A stretch of DNA of 64,000 nt from Cellvibrio sp. OA-2007 (GTDB lineage Bacteria; Pseudomonadota; Gammaproteobacteria; Pseudomonadales; Cellvibrionaceae). A model generated the notes under the pieces. The model ran no database searches. It was not told where the DNA came from and saw only the letters and a list, made by a program, of their open reading frames with translations. The position numbers and the translations under genes were made by a program. Positions within the stretch are counted from its first letter, which is position 1, and the number at the start of each line of letters is the position of its first letter. Positions 1 through 9,267 of the stretch are shown piece after piece. The DNA lies in assembly GCF_000953825.1 (NCBI RefSeq), contig NZ_BBUL01000087.1, forward strand, positions 1 through 64,000, written 5' to 3'.

Positions 1-1
1 C

Positions 2-67
2 TCGCCGCGAGCTAATCGCTATTATCGCGGCTTCGAATTCGCCTACGGCGCCCTGCGGGTAACATAA
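2..67 (+). CDS. 3' end of an unidentified gene
   Basis: An open frame runs from the window edge to a TAA at 65-67 and encodes about 21 residues ending in AYGALRVT. Only this tail is visible, so family and function cannot be assigned. Another frame is also open to position 57, so even the reading frame is uncertain. The next gene to the right is on the opposite strand, so this would be the last gene of a rightward unit. Confidence 0.25.
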   Translation, partial: SPRANRYYRGFEFAYGALRVT

Positions 68-170
68 TGGCCGGACTTAATTATGCGCAATTAGCATTGG
101 AGCCTCTCCCAGCAAATCTCCTCCCTGGAATTCAACCAATCCGTTAAAAGAACACCTTTGTCACAATGAC

Positions 171-533
171 TCAAGCGCTGGCAACCATACCAAACAATTC
201 ACTTTCTTGTGGGGTTTCTGGTGATGCGCGCAGCAATTCCGTCAATTGATTGCCTGCATCTTCATCCAGTGTATCTAGCTCAACACCAAATCCATGATCT
301 GTAGTGTGTATAACCATTGAATCAAAGCGATAACGCTGCAATTTTTGTGCACTGCGATATACCAATATTTCTATACCCAATTGCTGTAAGGGCTTTACGT
401 CTACCAAATCCGACTCGATATATAAACCATAGCGAGTCCCATTTTTGATACGACCTATGGCTATGGGCACGTCGTAACGATAAATCAGAATTTTAATATC
501 GGCTGTATAGCGTGCGCTGCATCTATGTTCCAT
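171..533 (-). CDS. PilZ-domain-like protein (probable c-di-GMP binder)
   Basis: A 120-residue soluble protein. The N-terminus carries RCSAR (residues 4-8), which fits the PilZ RxxxR motif. About 22 residues later NGTRYG resembles the second PilZ motif (D/N)x(S/T)xxG. The rest is predicted beta-rich and contains GFGVELD. PilZ domains bind cyclic di-GMP and pass the signal to a partner; no output domain is attached here. The start is supported by AGGA seven bases before the ATG. It lies 59 bp downstream of malQ on the same strand, so it could be read through from the glycogen operon, but a functional link is only inferred. The motif match was made by eye and the second motif has Thr for Ser. 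Confidence 0.6.
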   Translation of the reverse strand: MEHRCSARYTADIKILIYRYDVPIAIGRIKNGTRYGLYIESDLVDVKPLQQLGIEILVYRSAQKLQRYRFDSMVIHTTDHGFGVELDTLDEDAGNQLTELLRASPETPQESELFGMVASA

Positions 534-591
534 AGCAGTTCCTACTTAAGGTTGAGTGATAATGTTCTATAAGGTTTGGCTTACAGCGCAG

Positions 592-2106
592 CTAGCGCAA
601 ACGGTTATAGGCTGCTAACAACTGCCGAATACGCTCAGCAAGTGTGGGTTCAACTTGATCCCACGAAAACGTCCACACCCAATTTTTATCCGTTGTACCG
701 GGCATATTCATCCTGTGCCCTCCATCCAATTCCAGAAAGTCTTGCATGGGAATAATGGCCATGCGCCCTACCGATGCCAACGCCGCCTCAATTAATAACC
801 ACGGCATTTCATCGGCAGAATTGAAACAGTATTGTTTTACTTGTTGTCGATTCTCATCGGGCAGGCTTTCGTACCATCCGACCGTTGTATCGTTATCATG
901 AGTACCGGTATAGATCACATCGCTACGGATGTGATTGTGTGGTAAATGCGGATTGTTGGTGTTGCCATCAAACGCAAATTGCAATACCAGCATGCCGGGC
1001 AATTCAAACTGGTTGCGTAGCGCCTCAACCTCATCAGTAATGACGCCGAGGTTCTCTGCTACCAACGGCAAACCTGGATAAGCAGCAAAACAGGCTTTCA
1101 AAAATGCTTCGCCAGGCGCTTTAACCCATTTACCTAGACGAGCATCATGACTATTTCCCGGGATCTCCCAATAGGCTTCAAAGCCGCGAAAGTGATCGAT
1201 TCGAATAAGATCAAACAATTGCAGTTGCGTGCGCAAACGCGATAACCACCACTGAAAACCATCCGCCGCCATGACATCCCAGGCATAATGTGGGTTGCCC
1301 CAATGCTGACCAGTTTCAGAAAAGTAATCAGGCGGAACGCCTGCAACTGTCAGCGGATTGCCGTGTTCATCTAATTGGAAGTAATGTTGCTCTGCCCACA
1401 CATCAGCACTGTCATGACCAACAAAGATGGGCATATCGCCAAACAAACTAATGCCCTGTTGATTAGCATAGGACTTCAGTGCTTGCCATTGCGTAAAAAA
1501 AGAAAATTGTTCAAATACTACAGTGTCAATTATCGCTTTAAGCTTTACGCGAATATTCGTTAATGCATTTTTATTGCGTTTACGCAGCTCAACTGGCCAT
1601 GTATTCCAGGGCGAACCATTAAATTCAACGCGCAATGCACTGAACAGTGCAAAATCATCTAACCAATAATGTTGTTGTGAACAAAAATTCTCAAATTGTT
1701 GCCGGGTGCTAGCGCCCGCACTAGTTTCCAAGTACTGATAAAAAGAAATAGCGCACTGTTGACGTGCATAAGGTAAAGATGTCTCACCAACTAGTTGCAC
1801 ATTTTCAGCCGTTATCCAACCTTTTTCCAACAGCACGTCAAGGCTAATCAGGTCGGGATTCCCAGCATGTGCCGAAATAGATTGATACGGCGACATATCA
1901 GCTTGCGTCGGTCCGGTAGGCAGCATTTGCCAAATTGTCAGCCCTGCACGAGCGATAAGGTCTATAAAATAATAGGCGTCTTTTCCTAAAGTACCGAATG
2001 CTTTTTTGCTATTTTTTTTCCAGCAAGTTTCCGAGCAAGGCAGCGAAGTTGGATGCAACAAAACACCAGCTGTACGTCGTTGAAAAATTGGTGATTTATC
2101 TGCCAT
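592..2106 (-). CDS. malQ: 4-alpha-glucanotransferase (amylomaltase, GH77)
   Basis: A 504-residue cytosolic GH77 enzyme that transfers alpha-1,4-glucan chains between malto-oligosaccharides and releases glucose. Family landmarks are visible: GVLLHPTSLP near the N-terminus, WQMLPTGPT around residue 60, the FGDMPIFVGHDSADVW segment near 220, FDLIRIDHFRGF with the catalytic Asp near 300, AENLGVI near 350 and YTGTHDNDT near 400. Length is typical of bacterial amylomaltase. A good ribosome site (AAGGGAAGGG) precedes the ATG. It is the third gene of the leftward glgC-GH57-malQ unit, 62 bp after GH57, which points to remodelling of glycogen-derived chains rather than maltose import; no maltose transporter is present. 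Confidence 0.93.
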   Translation of the reverse strand: MADKSPIFQRRTAGVLLHPTSLPCSETCWKKNSKKAFGTLGKDAYYFIDLIARAGLTIWQMLPTGPTQADMSPYQSISAHAGNPDLISLDVLLEKGWITAENVQLVGETSLPYARQQCAISFYQYLETSAGASTRQQFENFCSQQHYWLDDFALFSALRVEFNGSPWNTWPVELRKRNKNALTNIRVKLKAIIDTVVFEQFSFFTQWQALKSYANQQGISLFGDMPIFVGHDSADVWAEQHYFQLDEHGNPLTVAGVPPDYFSETGQHWGNPHYAWDVMAADGFQWWLSRLRTQLQLFDLIRIDHFRGFEAYWEIPGNSHDARLGKWVKAPGEAFLKACFAAYPGLPLVAENLGVITDEVEALRNQFELPGMLVLQFAFDGNTNNPHLPHNHIRSDVIYTGTHDNDTTVGWYESLPDENRQQVKQYCFNSADEMPWLLIEAALASVGRMAIIPMQDFLELDGGHRMNMPGTTDKNWVWTFSWDQVEPTLAERIRQLLAAYNRLR

Positions 2107-2168
2107 TAATGCCCTTCCCTTTCTATTGTTACGGAAAAATATTCTTTTTTACAAAATCGCAGGGGAGG

Positions 2169-3908
2169 TTAATTTGAGTGACCCTGTCGCATTACGCCGC
2201 CCGTTGCAGGATCACCTCCGCCAACACTAATCACCTCATGTAAATAGGCAGGTGGAGGCTGTTCGATCAATGAATATAAATTCATTAAATGACGGCGAAA
2301 TAGGTATTCAAAATCACCAACGCTTTGGGCTGGATTGTAATCACCAAACCACCAGAACCAATCTGACCCCTCACAAAGCGCCAATTGTTTTTCAATTTGG
2401 GCTAATTGTGTTGCAGAGAAACTCTGTTTAGCCAACGCAAGATCAACCTGCTGTTTGGCATCGCAAAGCATATCCCAACCGCGATTTTTATCTTTGTCGC
2501 CAATCCAGGTAGAAAAACTGCCGTAAACCCAGCTGCCCGCTACCAAGTGTGGCAAAGCGACAGGCGTTGGCTGCTGTTGATCTAGTACTTCACTGTAGGT
2601 GGCAAGTTCAAGTTGTGGATGAGCTGTTAAGCGCTCATAGAGAGAGTGTAGAAAATGGTAGGCGTTTTCAGGAAAATACTCCCACGCATTTTCGCCATCC
2701 ATGATCACGGAAATAACAGTATTTTTTGTATCATTACTAGCATTGGCGATATGCACCATGTGATTAAGCAAATCTCCAACTGCGTCGTCGGAATGCCATG
2801 TGGCGTATTTAAATCCAATTAAATCAGACAGGCCGTCATCGCGAAAAAATGTATTAATTTTCACCTTGGCAAATTCATAGGCACGATGCAGTGACTGATT
2901 GTCCTTATGGATCTGCTCTGCAACCGTTTTGTTTTCTGGCGCACGCAAACTGTTGTGCAACACAGAGTCTCCGGTTGCCGCCCAATCAAATTTTGCTTCA
3001 TGCAACAGTTTTAAGGTTTCATCACTTAGTGATCCTTCTGATGCCCAACATCCGCGTGGCCGCATGCCAAAATATTGTTCAAAAGTTTTAAACCCTTCAT
3101 GTAGATGCCACTTGGCGCGATTGCGCCCATCTGGATAAAAAGTAGCATTTGGCAAGCTGACATCTGGCATGGCTTCTTTGGCGCTATTTAAATCGATAAG
3201 CAATGGAATAATTGGATGTGCATAGGGGCTCATGCAGAGCTCAATTTGACCTGCTTCTGCAAGTTTGCGGTAGCGCGGCCCAATTGAAGCAACCAGTTCA
3301 CCAATTATGCCAAGTAGTTCACGGCGATCTTCCAAGGAGAAGTTGCGCTCCTTTTTCTGCAGACGCTGAATTCGCTCATCGCTACGGCGTGGAATTTCCG
3401 CTAACCAGCTAATGTGATACCAGACGCCTAAATCAATCAAAAACTGTTCATTCAGATAGCGACTGATAAATGGTTTTTCATCAAAAGCACCCACAACCTT
3501 GGCAAGTTCATTGTAAGCAGGAAAACGTTCGATCATACGCTCGCGATTTGCGCGCAAGTATTTTTTGGCTAGATCAGAAAAAGCCATGGTGCCTGGTGCA
3601 GGTAACACAGGTTCAACTAATGATGCGAGTACGGCATCCTTAATCTTTTTACTTTGATCTTTTAAATGCGCAGCAATTTGCTGCGCATAATCGTCTAACT
3701 GCTCCAATAAAATCGGAGCGAAATTCACCACCGCTTTAGCAGCTGGCTGCGCCTCGATGTGCGCAGCCATATCAACATAATCTTTAATGGCGTGAAGATA
3801 AGTCCAAGGAAAATAATATTCTCCTGTCATAATGTCGCGATAATCGGGCTGATGCATATGCCAGAGAAAAACGACCTTCGTTTTGCCATTGTTAACCATT
3901 GATTTCAT
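2169..3908 (-). CDS. GH57 family alpha-glucan-active glycoside hydrolase
   Basis: A 579-residue GH57 protein without a signal peptide, so it acts in the cytosol. The N-terminal WHMHQP is the GH57 HxHQP signature. [12 protein letters not shown] contains the likely nucleophile Glu, and [12 protein letters not shown] contains the probable acid/base Asp. Known GH57 members are amylopullulanases, 4-alpha-glucanotransferases and branching enzymes; the sequence alone does not decide which. The start codon overlaps the 3' end of glgC by 17 bp, implying translational coupling, and malQ follows. This places it in glycogen metabolism, perhaps trimming or debranching chains, as no glgX or glgP is present in the window. 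Some relatives are simply annotated as alpha-amylase or glycoside hydrolase. Confidence 0.85.
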   Translation of the reverse strand: MKSMVNNGKTKVVFLWHMHQPDYRDIMTGEYYFPWTYLHAIKDYVDMAAHIEAQPAAKAVVNFAPILLEQLDDYAQQIAAHLKDQSKKIKDAVLASLVEPVLPAPGTMAFSDLAKKYLRANRERMIERFPAYNELAKVVGAFDEKPFISRYLNEQFLIDLGVWYHISWLAEIPRRSDERIQRLQKKERNFSLEDRRELLGIIGELVASIGPRYRKLAEAGQIELCMSPYAHPIIPLLIDLNSAKEAMPDVSLPNATFYPDGRNRAKWHLHEGFKTFEQYFGMRPRGCWASEGSLSDETLKLLHEAKFDWAATGDSVLHNSLRAPENKTVAEQIHKDNQSLHRAYEFAKVKINTFFRDDGLSDLIGFKYATWHSDDAVGDLLNHMVHIANASNDTKNTVISVIMDGENAWEYFPENAYHFLHSLYERLTAHPQLELATYSEVLDQQQPTPVALPHLVAGSWVYGSFSTWIGDKDKNRGWDMLCDAKQQVDLALAKQSFSATQLAQIEKQLALCEGSDWFWWFGDYNPAQSVGDFEYLFRRHLMNLYSLIEQPPPAYLHEVISVGGGDPATGGVMRQGHSN

Positions 3909-5157
3909 CCTGTCCTAGCATGTCGGGGGTAACTAGCACTACACCTTTGGGAGACACGTGAAAACGTTTTTTGTCTTCCTCTAAATCATAACCAATGATG
4001 GTGCCCTCGGGGATTTTACAGCGGCGATCAATAAGTGCTTTGCGAATTTTGCAGCGGCGCCCTACTTCAACAGTTGGGAATAAAACTGAATCTTCAATCT
4101 CACAATAGGAGTGCACGCGCACACGCGGAAATAGTAGCGAATGCTTAATAGCAGAGCCGGAAATAATGCAGCCACCAGCAATTAAAGAATCAACTGCATA
4201 ACCACGACGGCCATCGTCATTAAAGACAAATTTTGCCGGCGCCACTTGTTCCTGATAAGTCCAAATTGGCCATTCGGCATCATATAAATCCAACTCAGGG
4301 GTGATTCCGGTTAATTCCAGATTTGCCTCCCAAAGTGAATCCACAGTGCCTACATCGCGCCAGTAAGCATCGCCGCCAGAAACTGGATCGCGGAAAGGAA
4401 ATGCAGTGACACGATGAGACTTAATCATCGATGGGATAATGTCTTTACCAAAGTCGTGCGACGAATTTGGATTGTCACGATCTTTTAGTAGCTCGCGGAA
4501 TAATACCTTGGTACTGAATACGTAAATGCCCATGGAGGCTAAGGCTTTATCGGGCTTGCCTGGCATAGCCTCAGGGTTTGCTGGTTTCTCAGTAAATTTT
4601 ACGATGCGATAATCCTTATCCATATCCATCACACCGAATGCATGTGCAATTTCCAGCGGAACCTCAATGCAACCAACGGTGATATCTGCGCCGCGCTCAA
4701 CATGTGCCGCGATCATGGTACCGTAGTCCATTTTGTATACATGATCACCAGCAAGAATTAGTACATACTCAGGATTGTGGCGACGAATAATATCGATGTT
4801 TTGTAAGACTGCATCTGCGGTTCCCGCATACCAAGACTCACTCAAACGTTGTTGCGCAGGCAATAATTCAACGAATTCGCCCAGCTCACCACCCAAAAAT
4901 CCCCAGCCGCGCTGCACGTGCCTATCCAATGAGTGGGACTTGTATTGAGTTAATACGCTGATGCGACGAATGCCAGAGTTAACACAGTTGGAGAGCGGAA
5001 AGTCGATGATGCGAAATTTACCACCAAAATGTACGGCAGGTTTTGCACGCCAATCAGTTAGTTGATGTAGCCGGGAACCGCGCCCACCGGCAAGGATAAC
5101 GGCTAATGTTTCTCGTGTAAGACGGCTAACAAAACGCCCGGATGTTGGTTTACTCAT
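3892..5157 (-). CDS. glgC: glucose-1-phosphate adenylyltransferase (ADP-glucose pyrophosphorylase)
   Basis: This 421-residue enzyme makes ADP-glucose from ATP and glucose-1-phosphate, the committed step of bacterial glycogen synthesis. The N-terminal nucleotidyltransferase has LAGGRGSRL followed by [26 protein letters not shown] and the FTEKP region bind substrate. The C-terminal third (from about residue 300) shows the hexapeptide-repeat pattern of a left-handed beta-helix. It is the first gene of the leftward operon and overlaps GH57 by 17 bp. A sigma-54-like promoter element lies about 70-86 bp upstream. The enzyme is normally under allosteric control by glycolytic intermediates. Confidence 0.96.
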   Translation of the reverse strand: MSKPTSGRFVSRLTRETLAVILAGGRGSRLHQLTDWRAKPAVHFGGKFRIIDFPLSNCVNSGIRRISVLTQYKSHSLDRHVQRGWGFLGGELGEFVELLPAQQRLSESWYAGTADAVLQNIDIIRRHNPEYVLILAGDHVYKMDYGTMIAAHVERGADITVGCIEVPLEIAHAFGVMDMDKDYRIVKFTEKPANPEAMPGKPDKALASMGIYVFSTKVLFRELLKDRDNPNSSHDFGKDIIPSMIKSHRVTAFPFRDPVSGGDAYWRDVGTVDSLWEANLELTGITPELDLYDAEWPIWTYQEQVAPAKFVFNDDGRRGYAVDSLIAGGCIISGSAIKHSLLFPRVRVHSYCEIEDSVLFPTVEVGRRCKIRKALIDRRCKIPEGTIIGYDLEEDKKRFHVSPKGVVLVTPDMLGQDEING

Positions 5158-5226
5158 TACTACGCATTCCTTATAGCTATTGTGTCTGATTTATGAATTT
5201 TGTGTGAATGTTATGCTTGGAGTAAG

Positions 5227-5243
5227 AGCAATATCAGTGCCAA
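5227..5243 (-). promoter_or_regulatory. sigma-54-type -24/-12 promoter for glgC
   Basis: On the minus strand the sequence reads TTGGCAC, five bases, TTGCT. This matches the sigma-54 consensus at both boxes with the required ten bases between GG and GC. The predicted start site is near 5216, giving a leader of about 58 bases before glgC. The motif is seen directly; use by RpoN is inferred. Such promoters need an enhancer-binding activator, and none is encoded in this window. Confidence 0.6.
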
Positions 5244-5349
5244 TAAATTAATTGGTGCCTAACTCGATGCGCGCCACAAAATTTTTATCGTGCATTTATT
5301 GCGGCACTTAATGCTCGCTTTCAATGCAAAACAAAGTGTAGTCTCAAGT

Positions 5350-5366
5350 TTGGCATTGAACCTGCA
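5350..5366 (+). promoter_or_regulatory. weak sigma-54-like element facing glgB
   Basis: On the plus strand TTGGCAT, five bases, CTGCA resembles a -24/-12 element with correct GG-to-GC spacing but two departures from consensus. If used, transcription would start near 5377 and leave a 160-base leader containing the inverted repeat at 5426-5450. This is much less certain than the glgC-facing element. Confidence 0.3.
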
Positions 5367-5425
5367 AATATTTTTAATTGAAAACATTTTTTGCAAAAAA
5401 ATGGTGCAACAAAAATAGTAGATAC

Positions 5426-5450
5426 TCGCTAAGCTAGTAGAGCTTAGCGA
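5426..5450. promoter_or_regulatory. 10-bp inverted repeat upstream of glgB
   Basis: Perfect arms TCGCTAAGCT and AGCTTAGCGA flank the five-base spacer AGTAG. There is no T-run on either side, so it does not look like a terminator. It sits about 87 bp before glgB and about 210 bp upstream of the predicted glgC start site. An operator or an upstream activator site is plausible; so is an RNA hairpin in the glgB leader. Confidence 0.5.
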
Positions 5451-5536
5451 TATTACGTTTTTATGTAGCCCAAAAGTGGGCATTAACAAAAAAGTGAAAA
5501 TTCACGCGCCAAAATAATCATTTAGGAATCGATTGA

Positions 5537-7744
5537 ATGCTAACTGCGAAACAGGACAAACCCTTATCTCACGAGATGTTGCGCATAATAACTGCAACCC
5601 ATCACGATCCTTTCGAAGTACTTGGACGCCACCCGCTTGGCGCTAAAGCAACCGCCACAGCCGATACGCTAGTGCGGGCATATCTGCCCGGCGCACGCAC
5701 CGCAGCTGTCTTGACCAATGCACAACAGCAACCATTAAACCGTGTGGAGGGCACTGATTTTTTCGAATGGTTTGGGCTGGAAAAGGATCTGCCCATGCAT
5801 TACCAGTTGCAGTGGAATGATCGCCACAATCAACTTCGCACCGAATTCGACCCCTACTCTTTTGCACCACAATTGGGCGATATCGATATGCACCTGTTCG
5901 CGGAAGGTCAACATTGGAACATCTACCAACATCTGGGAGCGCACCCTCGCACGGTCAACGGCGTTGACGGTGTGTTATTTGCTACCTGGGCACCTAATGC
6001 GGAACGCATTAGTGTTGTCGGCGACTTTAATGATTGGGATGGGCGCCACCACCCGTTGCGCGTCCGTGGTGGAAGCGGACTGTGGGAGGTATTTATCCCA
6101 GGTATCAAAGCTGGAGCCTTATATAAGTTTGAAATTCGCAATCGCGCAACTGGGGCGGTATTTCTTAAATCTGACCCTTATGGCCAAGCATTTGAATTGC
6201 GTCCGCTCACCGGGTCGATTGTTAAAGATCCATCCGCCTATGAATGGCAGGATGGCGATTGGATGAATAGGCGTGCAGAGTGGGACTGGCAATCATCGCC
6301 GCTATCGGTATACGAGATGCATCTCGGTTCCTGGCGGCGCGGTTGGGTTGGCGAATTTATGAATTATCGTGAACTTGCTCACCAAGTTGTCGATTATGTA
6401 AAACCGCTCGGATTCACTCACATCGAAATTATGCCAGTCAGCGAGCACCCTCTTGATGACTCATGGGGTTACCAAACAACCGGTTATTACGCCCCGACAA
6501 GCCGTTTTGGAACACCAGATGATTTCCGTTACTTTGTGGATTATCTTCATCGCCACAATATCGGGATTATTCTCGATTGGGTTCCCGCACATTTCCCTAA
6601 AGATGCACACGCCCTCGCCCGATTTGATGGCTCTGCGCTCTATGAACATGAAGATCCGCGCCTGGGTGAGCATCGCGATTGGGGCACTTTGATATACAAC
6701 TATGGTCGCAATGAAGTGCGCAATTTTTTATTGGCTAACGCACTCTTTTGGTTAAAAGAATATCACCTCGATGGCTTACGTGTTGATGCAGTTGCCTCCA
6801 TGTTGCATTTGGACTACTCCCGGGAGCCAGGCGAATGGATACCGAATATTCATGGCGGCAATGAAAACCTTGAAGCTATGACGTTTTTGCAAAAACTCAA
6901 TGAAGTCTGCCATGGGCAACATCCTGGCGCGTTGGTAATTGCAGAAGAGTCAACTGCCTGGCCACAAGTCACTCGTCCCACTTGGGTTGGCGGCCTAGGA
7001 TTTTCAATGAAGTGGAATATGGGCTGGATGCACGACACACTGGATTACATCAGTAAAGACCCAATTCACCGACAATATCATCACAATCAATTAACCTTTG
7101 GCATGATGTACGCGTTTACCGAAAATTTTATGCTGCCATTCTCACACGATGAAGTAGTACACGGCAAAGGTAGCATGATTAATAAAATGCCCGGTGATGA
7201 TTGGCAAAAATTCGCCAACTTGCGTTTACTCTATACTTATTTATTTACCTACCCGGGCACCAAACTATTATTTATGGGCAGTGAATTTGCACAGTGGAGT
7301 GAATGGGCGCAAGCCCGCACACTCGAATGGAATTTATTAGACTACGCACCGCACCAGGGTATGCATGCATTGGTGAAAGATTTAAATCACTGTTATACCA
7401 GCATGCCATCACTTTATCAGCGCAATTTTCGCGGCGATGGATTTGAATGGATCGACTGCCATGACAGCACACAATCGATTGTGAGCTACATTCGCAAAAG
7501 TGATCAAGATTTTAGTATCGTCATACTAAATTTCACACCGGTCACGCGATCCAATTATCGGATAGGTGTACCTGTGGCGGGGGCTTATCAAGAGATATTA
7601 AATTCCGATTCAAGTTTTTATGGCGGCAGTAACTGGGGCAACGCTAATCCAATTTACGCACAACCCGTACCGTGGATGAACCATCAACAATCACTTGAAA
7701 TAAATTTGCCTCCATTGGGTGCGCTGATTATTAAACTTGCTTAA
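5537..7744 (+). CDS. glgB: 1,4-alpha-glucan branching enzyme (GH13)
   Basis: A 735-residue GlgB that cuts alpha-1,4 chains and reattaches them as alpha-1,6 branches. Order of domains: an N-terminal CBM48-like module repeated (about residues 20-110 and 130-220, the second with [20 protein letters not shown]), the GH13 barrel from about 250, and a C-terminal all-beta domain from about 630. Catalytic-region motifs are visible: [20 protein letters not shown] (nucleophile Asp), VIAEEST (acid/base Glu) and [12 protein letters not shown]. Length matches the long gammaproteobacterial form. AGGA lies nine bases before the ATG. glgA follows after 23 bp, so they form an operon. Confidence 0.96.
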   Translation: MLTAKQDKPLSHEMLRIITATHHDPFEVLGRHPLGAKATATADTLVRAYLPGARTAAVLTNAQQQPLNRVEGTDFFEWFGLEKDLPMHYQLQWNDRHNQLRTEFDPYSFAPQLGDIDMHLFAEGQHWNIYQHLGAHPRTVNGVDGVLFATWAPNAERISVVGDFNDWDGRHHPLRVRGGSGLWEVFIPGIKAGALYKFEIRNRATGAVFLKSDPYGQAFELRPLTGSIVKDPSAYEWQDGDWMNRRAEWDWQSSPLSVYEMHLGSWRRGWVGEFMNYRELAHQVVDYVKPLGFTHIEIMPVSEHPLDDSWGYQTTGYYAPTSRFGTPDDFRYFVDYLHRHNIGIILDWVPAHFPKDAHALARFDGSALYEHEDPRLGEHRDWGTLIYNYGRNEVRNFLLANALFWLKEYHLDGLRVDAVASMLHLDYSREPGEWIPNIHGGNENLEAMTFLQKLNEVCHGQHPGALVIAEESTAWPQVTRPTWVGGLGFSMKWNMGWMHDTLDYISKDPIHRQYHHNQLTFGMMYAFTENFMLPFSHDEVVHGKGSMINKMPGDDWQKFANLRLLYTYLFTYPGTKLLFMGSEFAQWSEWAQARTLEWNLLDYAPHQGMHALVKDLNHCYTSMPSLYQRNFRGDGFEWIDCHDSTQSIVSYIRKSDQDFSIVILNFTPVTRSNYRIGVPVAGAYQEILNSDSSFYGGSNWGNANPIYAQPVPWMNHQQSLEINLPPLGALIIKLA

Positions 7745-7767
7745 ATAAATACCCAGAAGGATCACTT

Positions 7768-9216
7768 ATGCAGAAGATTTTATTTGCAACCAGTGAGGTT
7801 TATCCACTGATTAAAACCGGAGGTCTTGCCGATGTTGCGGCAAGCCTTCCGCGTGCGTTATTAAAATTGGGGCAAGAAGTAAAAATACTACTGCCCGCTT
7901 ATACCAGTGTATTAGAAAAAGCAAAAAATGCTGGTGTTAAAGAAATTGCCCAATTAAACGTTGACGGGTATTCCATATCGTTAAAACAAACGCGTTTACC
8001 GGGAACCAAGCTCACTGTATGGTTGGTTGACGCACCGGAATTTTTTGATCGCGCCGGCAATCCCTACTGCGGCCCAGATGGTAATGACTGGCCCGATAAT
8101 CACAAACGTTTTTATATATTTGCTAAAGTTGCAGAGCTCATTGCTTTGAATCAAGTAGGTTTGCATTGGACGCCCGATATAGTGCACTGCAATGACTGGC
8201 AAACAGGGCTGATTCCCGCGCTGCTTTCATTACACCCTCATCATCCTGCAACTGTATTTACCGTTCATAATCTTGCATATCGCGGCTTATTTTCCTATCA
8301 AGCGTTTGCGGAGTTAAATTTACCAGCCGTATTTTGGCATCATGAACGCTTGGAGTTTTATGGGCAGATGTCTTTTATGAAAGGGGGATTAGCATTTGCT
8401 GATTTCATCACTACAGTTAGCCCAAGTTATGCGCAAGAAATTCAACGACCGGAATTTGGCTGTGGTTTAGATGGGCTAATGCGCTACCGAAGTGATTCGC
8501 TAGCCGGCATTCTAAATGGCATTGACACAGATGAATGGAATCCAGGAAGCGACTCACACCTCAACTGTACTTACAATCGCCGCACGCTCGCCAATAAAGT
8601 AAAAAACAAACAGGCGCTACAAGAAGAGCTTGGACTTACCATCAGTGCCGACATTCCACTACTGGGCTTTATTGGGCGGCTGGTAGATCAAAAAGGAGTC
8701 GATTTAATTCTCTCACAAATGAAGGATTTATTGAGCCTAAACTGCCAATTAGTCATTTTAGGCAGTGGATTTCCGCACTATGAGCAAGCCTTAAAACATA
8801 TTGCGGTGCAATACCCACTGAAGGTTGCGGTGACCTTGGGCTACAACGAATCTTTTGCACACCGTATTGAGGCGAGTAGCGATATTTTTCTGATGCCCTC
8901 CATTTTTGAGCCTTGCGGTTTGAATCAAATGTACAGTTTGCGCTACGGCACATTACCCGTTGTGCATGCAGTTGGAGGGTTGCGCGATACAGTTTTTGAA
9001 AGCATGGACGAAACCGATGCAGAAAAAAACAATGGTTTTGTGTTTGAAGAGGCGACTGCCGCCGCTTTATTTGCCGCAATTCAACGAGCCACCAATCTTT
9101 TCCATCAAAAAGACCAATGGAAAAAATTGCAATTAAACGCTATGAGCAAAGATTTTTCGTGGAATACTAGCGCTAAAGAATATCAAGCAATCTATACCAA
9201 AATCACTTCGCAATAG
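7768..9216 (+). CDS. glgA: glycogen synthase (ADP-glucose type, GT5)
   Basis: A 482-residue GT5 enzyme that adds glucose from ADP-glucose to the non-reducing end of glycogen. The N-terminal KTGGLADV loop binds ADP-glucose. HNLAYRGLF and LNGIDTDEWNP follow. The C-terminal Rossmann half has GFIGRLVDQKGVDL and the SIFEPCGLNQMYSLRYGT donor-site segment. AGAAGGAT lies just upstream of the start codon. It is the second gene of the glgB-glgA unit and ends at a strong terminator. Length is normal for the family. Confidence 0.96.
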   Translation: MQKILFATSEVYPLIKTGGLADVAASLPRALLKLGQEVKILLPAYTSVLEKAKNAGVKEIAQLNVDGYSISLKQTRLPGTKLTVWLVDAPEFFDRAGNPYCGPDGNDWPDNHKRFYIFAKVAELIALNQVGLHWTPDIVHCNDWQTGLIPALLSLHPHHPATVFTVHNLAYRGLFSYQAFAELNLPAVFWHHERLEFYGQMSFMKGGLAFADFITTVSPSYAQEIQRPEFGCGLDGLMRYRSDSLAGILNGIDTDEWNPGSDSHLNCTYNRRTLANKVKNKQALQEELGLTISADIPLLGFIGRLVDQKGVDLILSQMKDLLSLNCQLVILGSGFPHYEQALKHIAVQYPLKVAVTLGYNESFAHRIEASSDIFLMPSIFEPCGLNQMYSLRYGTLPVVHAVGGLRDTVFESMDETDAEKNNGFVFEEATAAALFAAIQRATNLFHQKDQWKKLQLNAMSKDFSWNTSAKEYQAIYTKITSQ

Positions 9217-9224
9217 AAAAGGCA

Positions 9225-9267
9225 GCATAAGAATGAGTACCCTAACCCATTCTTATGCTTTCTTATT
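9225..9267 (+). terminator. rho-independent terminator after glgA
   Basis: Perfect 11-bp arms GCATAAGAATG (9225-9235) and CATTCTTATGC (9248-9258) with a 12-base loop are followed by TTTCTTATTT. The hairpin sits between the convergent glgA and ABC ATPase genes and may serve both. Confidence 0.8.

Larger units (their letters stand above)
5158..5536. promoter_or_regulatory. divergent glgC/glgB control region
   Basis: This 379-bp AT-rich gap separates the two arms of the glycogen locus. It contains two sigma-54-like elements pointing outward and a 10-bp inverted repeat, each listed separately. A smaller repeat is GCCCA/TGGGC at 5467-5480. An open frame on the minus strand here shows no family features and I do not call it a gene. 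Confidence 0.7.

Noticed and set aside
5259-5489. 76-residue open frame on the minus strand in the glgC-glgB gap
   Set aside because: It overlaps the promoter elements and palindrome, has no ribosome site or family features, and looks like AT-rich noise.
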